In this document: positions 1-5,620 of the stretch, one piece after another
How positions within the stretch are numbered: position 1 is the stretch's first letter
How the letters are laid out: each line of letters opens with the position of its first letter
Source of the DNA: Thermoanaerobaculia bacterium
GTDB taxonomy: Bacteria > Acidobacteriota > Thermoanaerobaculia > Gp7-AA8
Direction of reading: 5' to 3'
DNA length: 12,296 nt
NCBI GenBank assembly: GCA_023700825.1
Contig: JAMPYE010000080.1
Coordinates: 1-12,296 of the forward strand
Notes under the pieces: model-generated
Told to the model about the DNA's origin: nothing
The model's database searches: none
Seen by the model: the letters and a program-made list of their open reading frames with translations, nothing else
Position numbers and translations under genes: made by a program

Positions 1-17
1 CGCAAGCTGCGCTTGCG
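1..17 (-). terminator. Possible terminator hairpin after the thioesterase gene
   Basis: A perfect 7-bp stem (CGCAAGC / GCTTGCG) with a 3-nt loop lies 9 bp beyond the stop codon of the minus-strand thioesterase gene. Any U-tract that would make it an intrinsic terminator would fall outside the window, so only the hairpin can be seen. Confidence 0.35.
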
Positions 18-26
18 CACTCCACA

Positions 27-437
27 TCACCGCTTCCTCTTCGCCGCTCCCGCGAGCAATCGCTCGGTCGCGATGATCGCACGGACGTGCCCGCCCTCGC
101 CGATCGGTCCCGCGTCGTCGAACGCCTCGACCTTGAAGCGGAAAAGCTCTCCCTCGGGGCCGAGGTAGGTCGCGACTGCTTTCACCTCGCAGCCCACGGG
201 CGTCGCCGCCGTGTGACGAACGTCGAGCGAGACTCCGACGGAGAGTTCGCCCTGCATGAGATGAGGGCGTAGCACACGCGCCGCAGCAAGCTCCATGATC
301 GCGACCATCCGCGCCGTCGCGAAGACCTCCGGGAAGCTGTCCTCGTTCGCGATCGAGAGGGCGGCCGCGGTGTCGGAGTAGGCGACGGTGAGCTCGGCCT
401 CTGCGGTGTCCCCGACGCTGATCGTACGTTCGCTCAT
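27..437 (-). CDS. FlK-like hot-dog acyl-CoA thioesterase
   Basis: A 136-residue single-domain hot-dog protein, the usual length for the fluoroacetyl-CoA thioesterase (FlK) group, predicted to be cytoplasmic and to hydrolyse a small acyl-CoA. The block FPEVFAT (35-41), then MELAA (48-52) and RHTAATPVG (74-82), aligns closely with Streptomyces cattleya FlK. The catalytic triad known for FlK (Thr42, Glu50, His76) maps without gaps to Thr41, Glu49 and His75. The lid residue Phe36, linked to fluorine discrimination, maps to Phe35. Start chosen at the ATG at 435-437, preceded by AAGGAG (449-454) at a rather long 11-nt spacing. It is divergent from the halogenase-like gene. Family membership is well supported. 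The true substrate is unknown, because many FlK homologues occur outside organofluorine producers. Confidence 0.85.
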   Translation of the reverse strand: MSERTISVGDTAEAELTVAYSDTAAALSIANEDSFPEVFATARMVAIMELAAARVLRPHLMQGELSVGVSLDVRHTAATPVGCEVKAVATYLGPEGELFRFKVEAFDDAGPIGEGGHVRAIIATERLLAGAAKRKR

Positions 438-483
438 GGCTGGCCTAACTCCTTCGGTTCGCCTCGTGAGGCGTCATGGGGAC

Positions 484-492
484 AATCTAGCA
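484..492 (-). promoter_or_regulatory. Extended -10 promoter candidate for the thioesterase gene
   Basis: Read on the minus strand this is TGCTAGATT, an extended -10 (TG-N-TAGATT). It predicts a transcript start near 477 and a leader of about 40 nt before the ATG at 437. No convincing -35 hexamer is seen. The same TGCTAG core precedes the chemoreceptor gene at 6995-7003. Confidence 0.4.
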
Positions 493-630
493 TGGGACCG
501 CGGAGCGCGCCGCGGGAGCGTCTCTACGATGCGGAACGTCACGTCGGGGGACGGTGGCTGAACGATTCGTACTGGCTCCCCGACCCGGAAGTCCCCGCGA
601 GCGTGGATAGTGGAAATCGCCTTTCTGGCG

Positions 631-677
631 GCATTCCGCACGGGGAATGCGGTGCTACCATCGCTGTTGGACAGCGG
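631..677 (+). promoter_or_regulatory. Two adjacent hairpins just ahead of the halogenase-like gene
   Basis: Two small perfect inverted repeats sit back to back. GCATTCC/GGAATGC (631-637 and 644-650) has a 6-nt loop. CGCTGT/ACAGCG (662-667 and 671-676) has a 3-nt loop and ends 3 nt before the ATG at 680. The second covers the place where a ribosome-binding site should be, and no clear Shine-Dalgarno sequence is visible. They could be operator half-sites or an mRNA structure that limits translation initiation. This is inference from symmetry only. Confidence 0.4.
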
Positions 678-679
678 CA

Positions 680-2248
680 ATGACGAGCGAGCGCTACGAC
701 GTCGTAATCCTCGGCGGAGCCTTCAGCGGAGCGGCGGCCGCGACACTGCTTCGTCGCGAGAGGCCGAGTCTCCGCGTCCTCGTCGTCGAGAAGCAGGAGC
801 AGTTCGACCAGAAGGTGGGCGAAGCGACGACGGAGATGTCGGGGATGTTCATCACCCGGCGGCTCGGTCTCTGGCAGCACCTCGAGATGGAGCACCTGCC
901 CAAGGAAGGGCTCCGTTACTGGTTCTCGAACGAGAAAGTGACCGGACACGCGAACGCGAGCGAGTCGGGCGCGTTCTACCGGAGCACCGTTCCCTCCTTC
1001 CAGCTGCGGCGCGACGTCCTCGACGAGCACATGCTGGAGACCGCGGTCGCCGAGGGCGCGGAGCTGCTTCGCCCGGCGAAGGTGAAGGAGGTCGTGCTCG
1101 GCGACTTCGACAACCGCGTCCTGCTCGAGAAGGACGGCGAGGAGATCGAGGTCGAGGCGAAGTGGGTGATCGATGCGACGGGCCGCGTCGCGTTCGTCGG
1201 CAGGAAGCTCGGGATCATCGACCGCAACGAGGACCACCCCGTCGCGGCGATGTGGGCTCGCTTCAACGGGGTGCGGCACATCGACGATCTCGCGGCGCGC
1301 CAGGGAGGGGTGCTGCGGGAGCGGAACATCGGCTCGCGCCGGCTCTCCACGAACCACTACGTCGGCCTCGGTTACTGGATCTGGGTCATCCCCCTCGGCA
1401 ACGGCGAGACGTCGATCGGCATCGTCTGGGACAAGCGGCTCGTGAAGTTGCACGAGAGCCGCGACCGCGAGCACGACTTCGACGCGTTCCTGCGGGGAAT
1501 CCCGGCGCTCGCCGAGCTCCTCGAGGGCGCCGACTTCAAGCGTGACGATTTTCGCTTCTATGCCCACCTGCCTTACGTGACGCGGCAGTACATGGGCAAC
1601 GGATGGGCGCTCGTCGGCGACGCCGCGGCGTTCCTCGATCCCTATTACTCGCCAGGGCTCGACCACTGCTCGTTCTCCGTCGAAGCGACGGTGAACCTTC
1701 TCGTCGACTGGTTCGACGGCAAGGACGTCGCGATGCCGATGAAGGAGCACAACGAGACCTTCCTCCGCTCCTACCATCACTTCTTCGAGGGCATCTACCG
1801 CGACAAGTACTACTACATGGGCGAGCACGACCTGATGGCCGCGGCGACGATGATCGACACGGCGCAGTACTACATCTTCGTCGTCATGCCCGCGTACCGG
1901 ATCTTCAAGAAGTTCCACTGGATGCCAGTGCTCGGGCCGAAGCAGGCGGTGGTCAGCTATGCGATCCTCCGCGCCTACAACCGGAGCTTCAAGCGACTCG
2001 CGCTGCTCCGGCAGGAGATGGGCGTGGCCGGGCGGCGCAACGACGGGCGGCGTCTCAGCTACTTCTTCAACCTCGGCCTGGCGCCGATGCACATGCTGAT
2101 GCGCGGGCTCAAGCTCTGGCTCTACGCGGAGCTCGAGGGGCTCGGCCTTCTCGCGAGGAAGATGCTCGGCGGCAAGCGCGCGAAGCCGAAGGCCGCCGAC
2201 GCGATGCCGGACCCGGGCCTCGGCTCTTCCGCCCAGGGTCGCCGCTAG
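680..2248 (+). CDS. FAD-dependent halogenase-like oxidoreductase
   Basis: A 522-residue flavoprotein of the flavin-dependent halogenase / geranylgeranyl reductase-like superfamily. The N-terminus has the FAD Rossmann motif (VVILGGAFSGAAAA, 8-21). VGEAT (46-50) matches the halogenase signature near the flavin. A lysine in PKEGLRYWF (Lys75) sits about where the catalytic lysine of tryptophan halogenases lies (Lys79 in PrnA). The halogenase motif WxWxIP is present as WIWVIP (233-238). A second FAD motif GDAAA (313-317) is followed by FLDPYYSPG (318-326), matching the FxxPxxSxG halogenase motif. The reduced flavin would have to come from a separate reductase, and none is nearby. ATG 680 is preferred over ATG 647, because the Rossmann fold starts directly after it and the upstream codons look non-coding. 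The gene is monocistronic and divergent from an FlK-like thioesterase. A non-halogenating oxidoreductase remains possible. Confidence 0.8.
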   Translation: MTSERYDVVILGGAFSGAAAATLLRRERPSLRVLVVEKQEQFDQKVGEATTEMSGMFITRRLGLWQHLEMEHLPKEGLRYWFSNEKVTGHANASESGAFYRSTVPSFQLRRDVLDEHMLETAVAEGAELLRPAKVKEVVLGDFDNRVLLEKDGEEIEVEAKWVIDATGRVAFVGRKLGIIDRNEDHPVAAMWARFNGVRHIDDLAARQGGVLRERNIGSRRLSTNHYVGLGYWIWVIPLGNGETSIGIVWDKRLVKLHESRDREHDFDAFLRGIPALAELLEGADFKRDDFRFYAHLPYVTRQYMGNGWALVGDAAAFLDPYYSPGLDHCSFSVEATVNLLVDWFDGKDVAMPMKEHNETFLRSYHHFFEGIYRDKYYYMGEHDLMAAATMIDTAQYYIFVVMPAYRIFKKFHWMPVLGPKQAVVSYAILRAYNRSFKRLALLRQEMGVAGRRNDGRRLSYFFNLGLAPMHMLMRGLKLWLYAELEGLGLLARKMLGGKRAKPKAADAMPDPGLGSSAQGRR

Positions 2249-2305
2249 CTCCGCGGTTTCCGCACCACACATCCCGCGCCCGATGCGTCTCCTTGTTTCC
2301 TCCAC

Positions 2306-2424
2306 AGAAACCGAAATGAAGAATGAAGAATGGCGAATGAGGAATGGAGAAGTGCCGGCGAGCCGCCAGCCCCGGTCTTCTTCATTCTCCATTCTCCATT
2401 CTCCATTCGACATTTCGGTTTCGA
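2306..2424. repeat. Heptamer repeat locus A: long imperfect hairpin after the halogenase-like gene
   Basis: The left arm (2308-2351) consists of 7-bp-spaced GAATG units (GAATGAA, GAATGGC, GAATGAG, GAATGGA). The right arm (about 2376-2422) carries the reverse complement (TTCTCCA repeated three times, then TTCGACA), also with period 7. The arms begin and end with AAACCGAAATG / CATTTCGGTTT. The arms pair over about 44 bp with a handful of mismatches around a GC-rich loop of about 24 nt. The A+G-rich, GC-poor composition contrasts strongly with the flanking genes. The position after a stop codon allows a transcription-terminating or mRNA-stabilising role, but there is no U-tract. Confidence 0.75.
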
Positions 2425-2623
2425 TGATCGGTACGGTGGTCGAATTCGCGAGCCGGGAACGAAAAGCGCCGCCTCCTAGCGCTGCGTCGAGAGGGCGCGC
2501 CTTGCACTCTCAATTCCGCTAAGTCGACGCCACTGCGGCTGAAGCCGGGGACTACCGATCCCGCGTCGCTTCGCGACGCCCGCGCAACCTGCCGACTCGA
2601 CTGCTCCGACCTCCGGCCTGCTT

Positions 2624-2650
2624 ATCGCCTCTCGCCTTTCGCCTCCCGCC
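2624..2650. repeat. Tandem heptamer run TCGCCTN
   Basis: Consecutive 7-bp units ATCGCCT, CTCGCCT, TTCGCCT and CCCGCCC lie about 30 bp upstream of the marR promoter. The period is the same as in the GAATTGA-type repeats, but the sequence is different and no inverted partner is visible in the window. Confidence 0.5.
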
Positions 2651-2679
2651 CGCCTTTCCGGCCGTAACCGTTTTATTAC

Positions 2680-2708
2680 TTGACACGTCAATCATTCGAG
2701 TTTAAATT
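2680..2708 (+). promoter_or_regulatory. marR promoter with overlapping inverted-repeat operator
   Basis: A consensus -35 TTGACA (2680-2685) is followed by exactly 17 bp and then a -10-like TAAATT (2703-2708). This is the best sigma-70-type promoter in the window. The predicted start point falls on or next to the A of the marR ATG (2715), implying a leaderless transcript. The -35 lies inside TTGACACGTCAA (2680-2691), an inverted repeat with 5-bp arms and a 2-bp centre, well placed as an operator for MarR autorepression. Confidence 0.7.
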
Positions 2709-2714
2709 ATCGCC

Positions 2715-3197
2715 ATGTCACGAAACACCAGCCGCATCCAAGCCGAGATCAAGCAGAGCAAGCCGTTCCGGTCGTTGGCGCAGGAGGCAACGGTCGGGCT
2801 GCTGCGCACCGCCGACGTTCTCCAGAGGAAACTCGGGGCCGTTACGGCGACCGAAGAGCTGACGGTCCAGCAGTACAACGTGCTCCGGATCCTGCGCGGC
2901 GCAGGCGCCGAAGGGCTCCCGACGCTCGAGGTAGGCCAGCGGATGATCGAGCAGGCACCCGGCGTCACGCGTCTCCTCGACCGTCTCGAGGCGAAGCAGC
3001 TCGTCCGCCGCGAGCGATGCCGCCACGACCGCCGCCAGGTGTTCTGCTACATCACGGAAGAGGGGCTCCGGAGCCTCGCGAGGCTCGACCAGCCGGTCGA
3101 CGAGGCCGACGAGGCGGCGATGGCGGGGCTCACGAAGTCGGAAACGAAGGCGTTGATCGCGCTGCTCGACCAGATACGGGCGGCACACGGCGAATGA
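2715..3197 (+). CDS. MarR-family transcriptional regulator
   Basis: A 160-residue winged-helix regulator of typical MarR length. The helical N-terminal dimerisation part (about 15-48) is followed by the winged HTH: LTVQQYNVLRIL (49-60), the recognition-helix region PGVTRLLDRLEAKQLVRRE (82-100), and the wing motif DRRQVFCYITEEG (105-117) with the conserved DRR. Two cysteines at or near the wing (Cys102, Cys111) could serve redox sensing, but this is speculative. The start at 2715 has no Shine-Dalgarno sequence and fits a leaderless mRNA. The gene lies 69 bp upstream of yceI in the same direction, so it probably represses its own operon through the palindrome over the -35 box. MarR-type regulators of this kind typically release DNA on binding phenolic, oxidant or electrophile signals. 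The ligand here is unknown. Confidence 0.88.
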   Translation: MSRNTSRIQAEIKQSKPFRSLAQEATVGLLRTADVLQRKLGAVTATEELTVQQYNVLRILRGAGAEGLPTLEVGQRMIEQAPGVTRLLDRLEAKQLVRRERCRHDRRQVFCYITEEGLRSLARLDQPVDEADEAAMAGLTKSETKALIALLDQIRAAHGE

Positions 3198-3213
3198 ACA
3201 CGCACACCAACCA

Positions 3214-3228
3214 CCGGGCATGACCCGG
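3214..3228 (+). other. Small hairpin in the marR-yceI spacer
   Basis: CCGGG (3214-3218) and CCCGG (3224-3228) can form a 5-bp stem with a 5-nt loop in the 69-bp gap between marR and yceI. It lacks a U-tract, so it is more likely an intercistronic mRNA structure than a terminator. Confidence 0.3.
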
Positions 3229-3266
3229 ACATCACAACCAGAACCACGACAGAAAGGGACACTCCA

Positions 3267-3854
3267 ATGAAACGCTCACTCATCCTCGCACTCGCGGTCG
3301 TCGCGCTGACGCCGCTCTTCGCCTCCGCGGCCGACCTCTACGTCGTCGACAAGACGCATTCCGAAGTCTCCTTCCGCGTTCGCCATCTCGTCGCGAACAC
3401 CCCGGGCAAGTTCAACGACTACAGCGCGAACATCGCCCTCGACCCGGCGGACCTCACGAAGTCGGCGGTCGACTTCACGATCCAGGCGGCCAGCATCGAC
3501 ACCGCGAACGCCGATCGCGACAAGCACCTCCGCGGCGAGGACTTCTTCTGGGTCGACCAGCACCCGACGCTCACCTTCAAGAGCGAGAAGATCGTCAGGA
3601 AGAGCAAGGACGAGTTCGATGTCACGGGAACGCTGACGATGCGCGGCGTGTCGAAGAAGATCACCGTCCCCGTCGAGTTCGGCGGCTTCATGAAGGATCC
3701 GTGGGGCAACGAGAAGGCGGGTTTCACCACCGCGTTCACCGTCAACCGGAAGGACTACGGCATCAGCTGGAACACGACGCTCGACCAGGGCGGCGTCGTC
3801 CTCGGTGAAGACGTCAAGATCAGCCTCAGCCTCGAGCTCAACAAGAAGAAGTAA
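3267..3854 (+). CDS. Secreted YceI-family lipocalin-like protein
   Basis: A 195-residue protein with a Sec signal peptide (MKRS, then a hydrophobic stretch, with ASA|AD cleavage predicted after residue 21). One YceI domain follows (about 23-193), the normal family length. Family marks visible are the N-terminal YVVDKTHSEVSFRVRHLV (25-42) with the VD..HS.V.F.V.H pattern, DANRDKHL-like NADRDKHLRGEDFF (81-94), and GTLTMRGVSKKITVPVEF (121-138). YceI proteins are periplasmic beta-barrels that bind polyisoprenoids or similar hydrophobic molecules and are often induced by stress or alkaline pH. A good ribosome-binding site, AAGGGA (3254-3259), lies 7 nt before the ATG. It is likely co-transcribed with the upstream marR and downstream SnoaL-like gene. 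The assignment to the family is firm; the ligand is not known. Confidence 0.93.
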   Translation: MKRSLILALAVVALTPLFASAADLYVVDKTHSEVSFRVRHLVANTPGKFNDYSANIALDPADLTKSAVDFTIQAASIDTANADRDKHLRGEDFFWVDQHPTLTFKSEKIVRKSKDEFDVTGTLTMRGVSKKITVPVEFGGFMKDPWGNEKAGFTTAFTVNRKDYGISWNTTLDQGGVVLGEDVKISLSLELNKKK

Positions 3855-3881
3855 GAGCTCGCCACCTCCCCGCCGCTCGCA

Positions 3882-3913
3882 CCCGCCCCGGATCGGAATC
3901 CGGCCGGGGCGGG
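3882..3913 (+). other. GC-rich intercistronic hairpin
   Basis: CCCGCCCCGG (3882-3891) and CCGGGGCGGG (3904-3913) form a perfect 10-bp stem with a 12-nt loop between yceI and the SnoaL-like gene. The loop can form a second small pairing, GGAT/ATCC. No U-tract follows, so a partial attenuator or an mRNA stability element that changes yceI/SnoaL output is more likely than a full stop. Confidence 0.5.
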
Positions 3914-3952
3914 CACCGACCAAAGAAACCCGAGCAGCACAAGGAGATAGCC

Positions 3953-4312
3953 ATGAGCAACGTTGCAACACTCGACAAGAAACTCAACGAGATGATCCTC
4001 GGCGGCCAGGCGATGGAAGCGTTCGAGCAGTTCTACGCCGACGACGTCGTGATGCAGGACAACGATGACGCGCCGTTCGTGGGCAAGGCCTTCAACCGCG
4101 AGCGCGAAGTGAAGTTCTTCGACTCGCTCGGCGAGGTGCACCAGATCAGCATCGACGGCGGCGCCGCCGGCGACGCGATCAGCATGAGCGAATGGACCTA
4201 CGACGTCACTTTCAAGGGCGGGCCGCGCGTGAAGTGGAGCCAGGCGGCCGTTCGCCGCTGGACTGGCGACAAGGTCGTTCACGAGCGCTTCTTCCACAAG
4301 ACGCTCGGCTGA
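3953..4312 (+). CDS. SnoaL / NTF2-like domain protein
   Basis: A 119-residue alpha+beta cone protein of the SnoaL-like / NTF2 superfamily, with no signal peptide. N-terminal helices (about 4-28, MEAFEQFYADDVVMQD) lead into the typical Y.dDv.m.d entry to the pocket. They are followed by REREVKFFDSLGEVH and the strands EWTYDVTF, VKWSQAAVRRW and KVVHERFFH. Such proteins bind or isomerise small hydrophobic molecules, or act as small binding modules; no catalytic residues can be assigned with confidence. A strong ribosome-binding site, AAGGAG (3941-3946), lies 6 nt before the ATG. It is the last gene of the marR-yceI operon, directly followed by an intrinsic terminator. The family call is good and the function is open. 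Confidence 0.8.
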   Translation: MSNVATLDKKLNEMILGGQAMEAFEQFYADDVVMQDNDDAPFVGKAFNREREVKFFDSLGEVHQISIDGGAAGDAISMSEWTYDVTFKGGPRVKWSQAAVRRWTGDKVVHERFFHKTLG

Positions 4313-4333
4313 ATCCGGGCTGATGAGGAACGC

Positions 4334-4367
4334 AAAGCGCGGCGCCGATGGCGCCGCGTTTTCGTTT
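4334..4367 (+). terminator. Intrinsic terminator of the marR-yceI-SnoaL operon
   Basis: A perfect 9-bp GC stem CGCGGCGCC/GGCGCCGCG (4338-4346 and 4350-4358) with the 3-nt loop GAT is followed by TTTTCGTTT and preceded by AAA. This is a classic rho-independent terminator 22 bp after the operon's last stop codon. Read on the minus strand, the same hairpin is followed by CTTTGCG, so it could weakly stop the convergent PP2C transcript as well. Confidence 0.9.
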
Positions 4368-4421
4368 CAGCCCGCTGCAATCGTCCGGAGGCCTGTCAAA
4401 TCCGGATTCCGAAGTCCCAAG

Positions 4422-5258
4422 TCACTCCGCGCCCACGAGCTTTCCGACAATCACAGTGACGTTGTCGGTGCCGCCTCCGTCGAGCGCGAGGTCGACGAGT
4501 TGCCTGCACGCCTCCGACGGGGAGGCCGCGTCGGCGACGACGATTCCCATCCGCTCCTCGGTGACGTGCTTGTTGAGCCCGTCGGTGCAGAGGACGAGCG
4601 CGTCGCCCGGCTCCATCGTCACGCGGTAGGAGAGGACTTCGGGCAGGTGGGCCTCGGAGCCGCCGACCGCGCTCGCGAGGATGTGCTTCATCCTCGAGTT
4701 TTCTGCAGCGTCGGCATCGAGCACGCCGCTGTCGACGAGCACCTGCGCGACCGTCTGGTCCTTCGTAAGGCGAAGCGCGGCGCCGCCCCGGACGAGGTAC
4801 GCGCGGCTGTCGCCCACGTGAACGATCCAGGCGCGAGCGCCGAGAACGAAGGCCATCGTCAGGGTCGTCGCCATTCCCTTTCTGTTCGGACGCTCGACGA
4901 TCTCCTGTTTGAGCCGCTCGTCCGAGTCGAGAATGATCTTGCCGAGTTGCTCGATCAGCTCGTCCTCGAGGTTCGACCCGGCGGCTGCCTGCCCCAGGCC
5001 GAGCGGGCGCGTGTAGTACGAAAGAAAGGTGTCGACGGTGAGCGCGCTGGCCTCATGGCCGAACTCGGAGCTGCCGATGCCGTCGGCGACGACGAGCACC
5101 GTGCCTCCGGGCCCGCTCGGGAGGACGCCGGGCTCGCCGATGTCGCGGCTCGACGCGAGCACTTCGAACGATCGCATCACTCGGCCGACGAGGAATCGGT
5201 CGGCGTTCGTCGTCCGGACTTTCCCCGTGTCACTGATCCCGTCAACGTCGAATCGCAT
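4422..5258 (-). CDS. PP2C-family serine/threonine phosphatase
   Basis: A 278-residue soluble PPM/PP2C phosphatase of Stp/PrpC type. Motifs in order are SDTGKVRTTNADRF (9-22, metal-binding Asp20), VVADGIGSSEFGHEAS (56-71, metal-binding Asp59-Gly60), ATTL, VHVGDSRAYLV, LCTDGLNKHV (third metal-site Asp) and GGGTDNVTVIV near the C-terminus (last metal-site Asp). It is predicted to remove phosphate from Ser/Thr residues in the cytoplasm, opposing a Hanks-type kinase that is not in this window. The usual DGMGG is changed to DGIGS, a mild variation. ATG 5258 is preferred over GTG 5270, because GAGGG lies at ribosome-binding distance before the ATG and the domain starts at once. The gene is expressed separately from nrtS through its own promoter. 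Confidence 0.9.
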   Translation of the reverse strand: MRFDVDGISDTGKVRTTNADRFLVGRVMRSFEVLASSRDIGEPGVLPSGPGGTVLVVADGIGSSEFGHEASALTVDTFLSYYTRPLGLGQAAAGSNLEDELIEQLGKIILDSDERLKQEIVERPNRKGMATTLTMAFVLGARAWIVHVGDSRAYLVRGGAALRLTKDQTVAQVLVDSGVLDADAAENSRMKHILASAVGGSEAHLPEVLSYRVTMEPGDALVLCTDGLNKHVTEERMGIVVADAASPSEACRQLVDLALDGGGTDNVTVIVGKLVGAE

Positions 5259-5282
5259 CGAATCCCTCACGCGCTCCGCGGG

Positions 5283-5331
5283 CCGGCGCAGCTGCGCCGG
5301 AAAGTATAAGCCGATGCGGGTGCGTGGTCAT
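5283..5331 (-). promoter_or_regulatory. PP2C gene promoter with an 18-bp palindrome in the leader
   Basis: On the minus strand a -10 TATACT (5303-5308) has ATGACC (5326-5331) 17 bp upstream as a partial -35 match. Directly downstream is CCGGCGCAGCTGCGCCGG (5283-5300), a perfect 18-bp palindrome that would include the transcription start region. It ends about 25 nt before the ATG. It may be an operator or a leader hairpin. No regulator can be named. Confidence 0.5.
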
Positions 5332-5597
5332 GCACTGTCTCGCGCCCGATCGGCGAGCGCCGAGGAGACGAGGGACACGCCGAAGGGAACGGCGAACGTC
5401 AGGGCGATGCGGACGAGGGCCGCGGCCGGGACACGCTCGAGCGCGACGAAAGACGCGACGATGGCGGTCTGGTTGATGATCGTCAGGAGAGGGCCGACGA
5501 TGGCCGACGTGGTCGCGGCGCGAGGCAGGTTTCGAGGGCTGCGGCAGTGGCGCAGGAACGACGCGGGTGCGCGGCGGGCCGTGTTGCCGTTCGTCAT
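5328..5597 (-). CDS. nrtS: NrtS-like small nitrate/nitrite transporter
   Basis: An 89-residue membrane protein that forms the last part of a much longer open frame; only this part looks like protein. Two hydrophobic segments are seen: AATTSAIVGPLLTIINQTAIVASFVAL (27-53) and ALVRIALTFAVPFGVSLVSSAL (60-81). The pattern VGPLLTIINQ, followed by a short loop and LTFAVPFGVS, matches the NrtS family, two-helix proteins reported to move nitrate and nitrite in cyanobacteria and found widely in bacteria. ATG 5597 was chosen because it lies 23 bp after the stop of the citrate synthase-like gene and upstream codons in this frame are antisense-like. The ribosome-binding site is weak. It is probably co-transcribed with the upstream HTH/citrate-synthase gene. 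The family call is from recall of the motif. Confidence 0.72.
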   Translation of the reverse strand: MTNGNTARRAPASFLRHCRSPRNLPRAATTSAIVGPLLTIINQTAIVASFVALERVPAAALVRIALTFAVPFGVSLVSSALADRARDSA

Positions 5598-5620
5598 CGC
5601 GTCCGGTCCCGCACCGTGCG

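Larger units (their letters stand above)
2249..2679. other. Non-coding intergenic region between the halogenase-like gene and marR
   Basis: No credible gene is seen here. Short open frames are translations of the repeats. The stretch holds repeat locus A (2306-2424), an isolated heptamer-like TCTCAATTCCG at 2509-2519, a perfect 7-bp hairpin GCGTCGC/GCGACGC with a 3-nt loop (2563-2579, no U-tract) and a C/T-rich heptamer run (2624-2650). The marR promoter begins just downstream. Confidence 0.6.

Noticed and set aside
492..683. Small plus-strand open frame of 63 codons ahead of the halogenase-like gene
   Set aside because: No domain, no ribosome-binding site, and it overlaps the hairpins and the real start codon.
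539..2413. A 624-codon minus-strand open frame opposite the halogenase-like gene
   Set aside because: Arg/Glu/His/Val-rich antisense shadow of a GC-rich gene with no recognisable domain; its upstream part is a translation of the heptamer hairpin.
2283..2522. A 79-codon open frame in the intergenic region
   Set aside because: Its sequence (KNEEWRMRNGE...SFSILHSPF) is a direct translation of the heptamer repeats.
2563..2579. 7-bp hairpin GCGTCGC/GCGACGC as a terminator
   Set aside because: No U-tract and not close to a stop codon; such short hairpins are common by chance in GC-rich DNA.
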